A stretch of 8,911 nt of DNA from Hyphomicrobiaceae bacterium (GTDB lineage Bacteria > Pseudomonadota > Alphaproteobacteria > Rhizobiales > Hyphomicrobiaceae), in assembly GCA_020442225.1 (NCBI GenBank), contig JAGRKR010000331.1:1-8911 (forward strand), in the 5' to 3' direction. A program made the translations under genes and the position numbers. The stretch's first letter is position 1. The number at the start of each line of letters is the position of its first letter. The notes beneath the pieces were generated by a model. The model was not told the origin of the DNA. It did no database searches and was given only the letters and a program-made list of their open reading frames with translations. This document shows, in pieces, positions 6,444 through 8,911 of this stretch.

Positions 6444-6459
6444 GCGTCCTCCCAGGGTG

Positions 6460-6488
6460 TTCGTGATTTTGCGAGCGAAACCTATTAC
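6460..6488 (+). promoter_or_regulatory. Weak candidate promoter of the AAA ATPase gene
   Basis: TTCGTG (6460-6465) and TATTAC (6483-6488) are 17 bp apart on the plus strand, giving a leader of about 75 nt. The -35 is poor. It overlaps the candidate promoter of the divergent gene, so the two could compete for polymerase. Confidence 0.25.
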
Positions 6489-6507
6489 GATGTCTGGAGG
6501 GTTGCAA
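6479..6507 (-). promoter_or_regulatory. Weak candidate promoter of the DUF3604 gene
   Basis: On the minus strand TTGCAA (plus 6502-6507) and TAGGTT (plus 6479-6484) are 17 bp apart. The -10 match is poor. The spacing and position, about 35 nt before the GTG start, make it the best candidate in this intergenic region. Confidence 0.28.
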
Positions 6508-6568
6508 TTGCGGGCCGCGACCTCGCAGTCACGAGTGTCCGGCCGGCTGTAGGCGAGTGGGGGCAGGC

Positions 6569-7696
6569 ATGCTCACCGAGGTTGCCTTCGAGGGCTATCG
6601 CTCCGTGCGCGAGCTGCGCACCGGGGTCGGGCAACTCACCGTGTTCGTCGGCAAGAACGGCGTCGGCAAAACCAATCTCTATCGCGCTCTCTATCTCCTG
6701 CATGCCGCGGCAGCCGGAACGATCACGCGAGAGATCGCGCGCGAAGGCGGCGTGCAGTCGGTCCTATGGGCGGGCGGTCGCGAGGACGAGGGGCGCCAGA
6801 GGTTGCGGCTCGAGGCGACCTTGGGCGATCTGGCGTATCGCATCGAAGTCGGTCTGCCGGCCCTGACCGAGATTGCCATGAGTGTCGAGCCGCGCATTCG
6901 CGAGGAGGAGTTGGTGCAGGCGTCGCCAGACGGACCCATCCTGCACATGCAGCGTCGTTCCCGCAGCGCGGTGGTGCGGCTTCCGTCCGGCAAGCGCGAG
7001 ACGCATACGAATGTCCTGCTGGCGTCGGAGACGGCCATTTCCGCCTTCCGTGATGCCAGCCGCTACCCTGCCATCGAGATTGTCCGCCGAACGCTGCTGG
7101 ATTGGCGCTTCTACGAAAACTTCCGGGTCGACGGCGAATCGCCGATCCGCTCGAGCTGCCTCGCGATATCGACGCCTTCTCTGGCGCCGGATGGCCATGA
7201 TCTCGCGGCGACGATCGCCACGGTGCTGCATGTCGCGGAGGATCAATCGGCGCTGGAGCGCGCCGTCGTGGATGCTTTTCCCGGCGCGCGATTGTCCGTC
7301 AACACGGAACGGGGGCGCTGTTCCCTGGCCATGAAATTCGCCGACATGCCCCGCCAGTTCGAGGCGCAGGAGCTGTCGGACGGGACCCTGCGCTATCTCT
7401 GCCTGATCGGCGCGCTGACCGGCTACCGGCCGCCGAGCTTCATCGCGCTGAATGAGCCGGAGGCCAGTCTGCACGGCGAGATGCTCGAGCCGCTGGCGCG
7501 CCTGATCGCCAAGGCGGCGGAGCGCTCGCAGATCTGGGTCGTGACGCATTCCCCGGAGCTCGGTGCGGCGCTCCAGCGGCTGACCGGTGTTGCGGCTCAC
7601 GAGGTCGTCAAGGTGCTCGGGGCCACGGAAATCTCGATGGCCCCGGCTCAGGCGGCGGCCGGCCAGACGCCGGTCAGGCGGGCGCGCAAGGCCTGA
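6569..7696 (+). CDS. AAA family ATPase, RecF/SMC-like (COG4637 type)
   Basis: A 375-residue protein. ATG 6569 was chosen because GGGGG (6559-6563) sits 5 nt upstream; GTG 6557 would add four residues. The layout is that of an ABC-type head domain in one chain: Walker A GKNGVGKT (28-35) after LTVFVG; a middle region (about 60-260) with no membrane segment or long coiled coil; the signature-like LSDGTLR (269-275); Walker B FIALNEPEASLH (291-302); and the switch histidine in WVVTHSPE (323-330). Asn295 takes the place of the usual Walker B Asp, while Glu296 and Glu298 remain; the NEPE form is, as far as I recall, common in this family. Such proteins are cytoplasmic ATPases thought to act on DNA or partner proteins. 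No nuclease domain and no obvious partner gene adjoin it, so its job is unknown. Confidence 0.85.
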   Translation: MLTEVAFEGYRSVRELRTGVGQLTVFVGKNGVGKTNLYRALYLLHAAAAGTITREIAREGGVQSVLWAGGREDEGRQRLRLEATLGDLAYRIEVGLPALTEIAMSVEPRIREEELVQASPDGPILHMQRRSRSAVVRLPSGKRETHTNVLLASETAISAFRDASRYPAIEIVRRTLLDWRFYENFRVDGESPIRSSCLAISTPSLAPDGHDLAATIATVLHVAEDQSALERAVVDAFPGARLSVNTERGRCSLAMKFADMPRQFEAQELSDGTLRYLCLIGALTGYRPPSFIALNEPEASLHGEMLEPLARLIAKAAERSQIWVVTHSPELGAALQRLTGVAAHEVVKVLGATEISMAPAQAAAGQTPVRRARKA

Positions 7697-7737
7697 GCGC
7701 GTGACGAACGGACGGTCTTGCACCATCCGCTGCCACC

Positions 7738-7752
7738 GACCGTGACTCGGTC
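7738..7752 (-). terminator. Short hairpin between the converging ATPase and usg genes
   Basis: GACCG (7738-7742) pairs with CGGTC (7748-7752) around a 5-nt loop, immediately after the usg stop. The stem is only 5 bp and no clear T-run follows on either strand, so termination here is doubtful. Confidence 0.2.
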
Positions 7753-7753
7753 T

Positions 7754-8023
7754 TCAGTGCAATCGCAATTCGCCACCGATGTGCCGGAACTCCGCCGGCC
7801 GGATCAGTCTGGCATGGGCGATGCGCACGCCGTGCAGCGCCCCGTCGAGGTTCGCGACCCAGTAGTCGAGGAACGTCTTGAGGCGCGGGAACCGTGGATG
7901 CAGATCATAGTCCTGCCAGACGAACGACTGCAGGAGCGAGGGGTGATCCGGCAGGCGGTAGAGGATTTCCGCCGTGGTCAGGGCATATCCCTTGAGCTGG
8001 GCCTCGAAGGCTCGATCGGTCAT
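7754..8023 (-). CDS. usg: Usg family protein
   Basis: An 89-residue protein with an ATG start and GGAGA upstream. The core LTTAEILYRLPDHPSLLQSF (15-34), continuing VWQDYDLHPRFPRLKTFLDYW (35-55), is the conserved centre of the alphaproteobacterial Usg-like family. The C-terminal part (GALHGVRIAHARLI) fits as well. The family was named from a gene next to trpF in Caulobacter and was once suggested to be a subunit linked to phosphoribosylanthranilate isomerase; no biochemical function is firmly known. It should not be confused with E. coli usg, which is unrelated. Here no trp gene is in view. It is divergent from groESL, with about 370 bp between starts, and converges on the ATPase gene. It has no signal peptide or membrane segment, so it is cytosolic. 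Confidence 0.85.
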   Translation of the reverse strand: MTDRAFEAQLKGYALTTAEILYRLPDHPSLLQSFVWQDYDLHPRFPRLKTFLDYWVANLDGALHGVRIAHARLIRPAEFRHIGGELRLH

Positions 8024-8151
8024 GCGCTTGTCTCCGGTCTCAGAGGTGGTCCTGCGCCGACTCCGCTTGCTGCCGAGGCCTGCCCGCTTGCCGGCAGGAG
8101 CCGTGCGACAGCTCGCTGGCGCTCGTCCAGTATGCAGCCGAATCGGGCGGT

Positions 8152-8180
8152 GGAATACGAAAAAAAGTATTGCAAATCAA
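8152..8180 (-). promoter_or_regulatory. Candidate promoter of usg
   Basis: On the minus strand TTGATT (plus 8175-8180) and TATTCC (plus 8152-8157) are 17 bp apart. The spacer contains a run of seven T. The leader to the usg ATG would be about 120 nt. The match is moderate. Confidence 0.35.
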
Positions 8181-8205
8181 TGTAGTAGCAGCGGAACAGA
8201 GGCGC

Positions 8206-8265
8206 TGCTAACAGCCTTGCCGGGAATTTGGCACTCGCCCCTTGACAGTGCTAACAAGTCTTGCC
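8206..8265 (+). repeat. Imperfect direct repeat at the groESL operator
   Basis: TGCTAACAGCCTTGCC (8206-8221) and TGCTAACAAGTCTTGCC (8249-8265) are offset by 43 bp. The second copy holds the right half of the CIRCE element and the spacer of the groESL promoter. The first is an upstream partial copy without a left half-site. Confidence 0.5.
8228..8254 (+). promoter_or_regulatory. CIRCE operator (HrcA-binding site) of groESL
   Basis: TTGGCACTC (8228-8236), a 9-bp spacer, and CAGTGCTAA (8246-8254) match the consensus TTAGCACTC-N9-GAGTGCTAA with one mismatch per arm. HrcA binds CIRCE and represses chaperonin genes until heat or misfolded protein occupies GroEL, on which HrcA depends for its activity. 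The promoter -35 lies inside the element, so bound HrcA would block RNA polymerase. Confidence 0.88.
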
Positions 8266-8271
8266 AAATAT
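8242..8271 (+). promoter_or_regulatory. groESL promoter overlapping CIRCE
   Basis: A perfect TTGACA (8242-8247) is followed after 18 bp by AAATAT (8266-8271). CTTG (8241-8244) with CCAAATAT (8264-8271) also loosely resembles alphaproteobacterial RpoH (sigma32) promoters. Dual control by a heat-shock sigma factor and HrcA is likely but inferred. Confidence 0.55.
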
Positions 8272-8390
8272 CGACGCGGATCATCGGCGACCACGTCGAT
8301 ACGGCCACTCTCGAGCGAGGCTTATGCGCCCGTCGAGAGGCGGCTCGATCCATCAACTGACGCCAATTTGAGCTGAATGGAGGTAGAGAC

Positions 8391-8705
8391 ATGACGTTTC
8401 GCCCCCTGCACGACCGTGTGCTCGTGCGGCGCGTGGACGAGGAAACCAAGTCCGCGGGCGGCATCATCATTCCGGATACGGCCAAGGAGAAGCCGATCCA
8501 GGGTGAGGTCATTGCGGTAGGACCTGGGACTCGCGACGACTCCGGCAAGCTTGTCGCGCTCGAGGTGAAGCCGGGCGACCGGGTTCTGTTCGGCAAGTGG
8601 TCGGGAACCGAGGTCAAGATCGACGGCGCCGACTACGTGATCATGAAGGAAAGCGACATCTTCGGCATCGTCGAAGGCCGCGTTTCCGTTCGCGCCGCGG
8701 CCTAG
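8391..8705 (+). CDS. groS: Co-chaperonin GroES
   Basis: A 104-residue protein. It forms the heptameric lid of the GroEL chamber in the cytosol. Visible signatures are [13 protein letters not shown] (3-15) at the start, the mobile loop that docks on GroEL (about 16-33, with [13 protein letters not shown]), [27 protein letters not shown] and [12 protein letters not shown]. The family normally ends at that last motif (residue 95 here); this protein continues for nine residues, GRVSVRAAA, before TAG. GGAGG (8379-8383) lies 7 nt before the ATG. It is the first gene of groESL, 42 bp ahead of groL, under CIRCE control. Confidence 0.97.
   Translation: MTFRPLHDRVLVRRVDEETKSAGGIIIPDTAKEKPIQGEVIAVGPGTRDDSGKLVALEVKPGDRVLFGKWSGTEVKIDGADYVIMKESDIFGIVEGRVSVRAAA

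Positions 8706-8911
<206 letters not shown>

Larger units (their letters stand above)
8024..8390. other. Divergent regulatory region between usg and groS
   Basis: No gene is seen in these 367 bp. They hold the usg leader and a candidate promoter (8152-8180), a partial repeat of the groESL operator region (8206-8221), the CIRCE operator with the overlapping groESL promoter (8228-8271), and a groS leader of about 115 nt ending in a strong ribosome site. Confidence 0.7.

Noticed and set aside
4218..6866. Very long plus-strand open frame opposite the DUF3604 gene
   Set aside because: It is a shadow of the GC-rich codons of the real gene. Its translation is Ala/Val/Asp/Arg-rich with no motif, and it runs out of frame into the ATPase gene.
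6764..7726. 320-codon minus-strand open frame opposite the AAA ATPase
   Set aside because: The plus strand has all the ATPase motifs; this frame is Arg-rich antisense shadow.
7718..8185. 155-codon plus-strand open frame opposite usg
   Set aside because: The minus strand encodes the conserved Usg core; this frame has no recognisable feature.

Overview
The window is high-GC bacterial chromosome, most likely from an alphaproteobacterium of the Hyphomicrobiales (Rhizobiales) type. The evidence is the C-terminus of an alphaproteobacterial-style HemF, an H-NS/HvrA-family nucleoid protein, a Usg-family protein, and a groESL operon with a CIRCE operator. The genus cannot be fixed from the sequence. 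No tRNA, rRNA, CRISPR array, insertion sequence or phage gene was seen.

Layout from left to right. Positions 1-66 (+) are the last 22 codons of hemF. It converges on a secreted lysozyme-fold protein resembling lytic transglycosylases (94-1293, -), which has a good sigma70-type promoter. A gene-free stretch of about 800 bp (1294-2097) holds several palindromes. It is followed by a small H-NS-family gene (2098-2418, -) with its own promoter and a 3' hairpin, and then by another gene-free stretch (2419-3093) with two hairpins. Next comes a membrane-anchored or secreted C13 (legumain/caspase-like) cysteine peptidase (3094-4164, +). It converges, with only 17 bp between stops, on a large DUF3604 protein of the PHP metal-hydrolase superfamily (4182-6443, -). 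That gene is divergent from a RecF/SMC-like AAA ATPase of the COG4637 type (6569-7696, +). A small Usg-family gene (7754-8023, -) lies divergent from groS-groL (8391 to the window end, +); groL is cut by the edge. The groESL promoter overlaps a CIRCE operator, so HrcA repression is expected.

Neighbouring genes are almost all on alternating strands, so most appear to be single-gene transcription units; the only clear operon is groS-groL. HemF and GroESL are housekeeping. The middle (C13 peptidase, DUF3604 protein, ATPase) consists of conserved but poorly characterised families. Nothing in the sequence proves that they act together, and no textbook defence, secretion or biosynthetic cluster can be recognised. 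The points most worth checking are the cysteine-rich leader of the C13 peptidase, the gene-poor palindrome-bearing DNA around the H-NS gene, a terminator-like hairpin with no visible parent gene at 2689-2730, the 9-residue tail on GroES, and a 43-bp-spaced repeat at the groESL operator.
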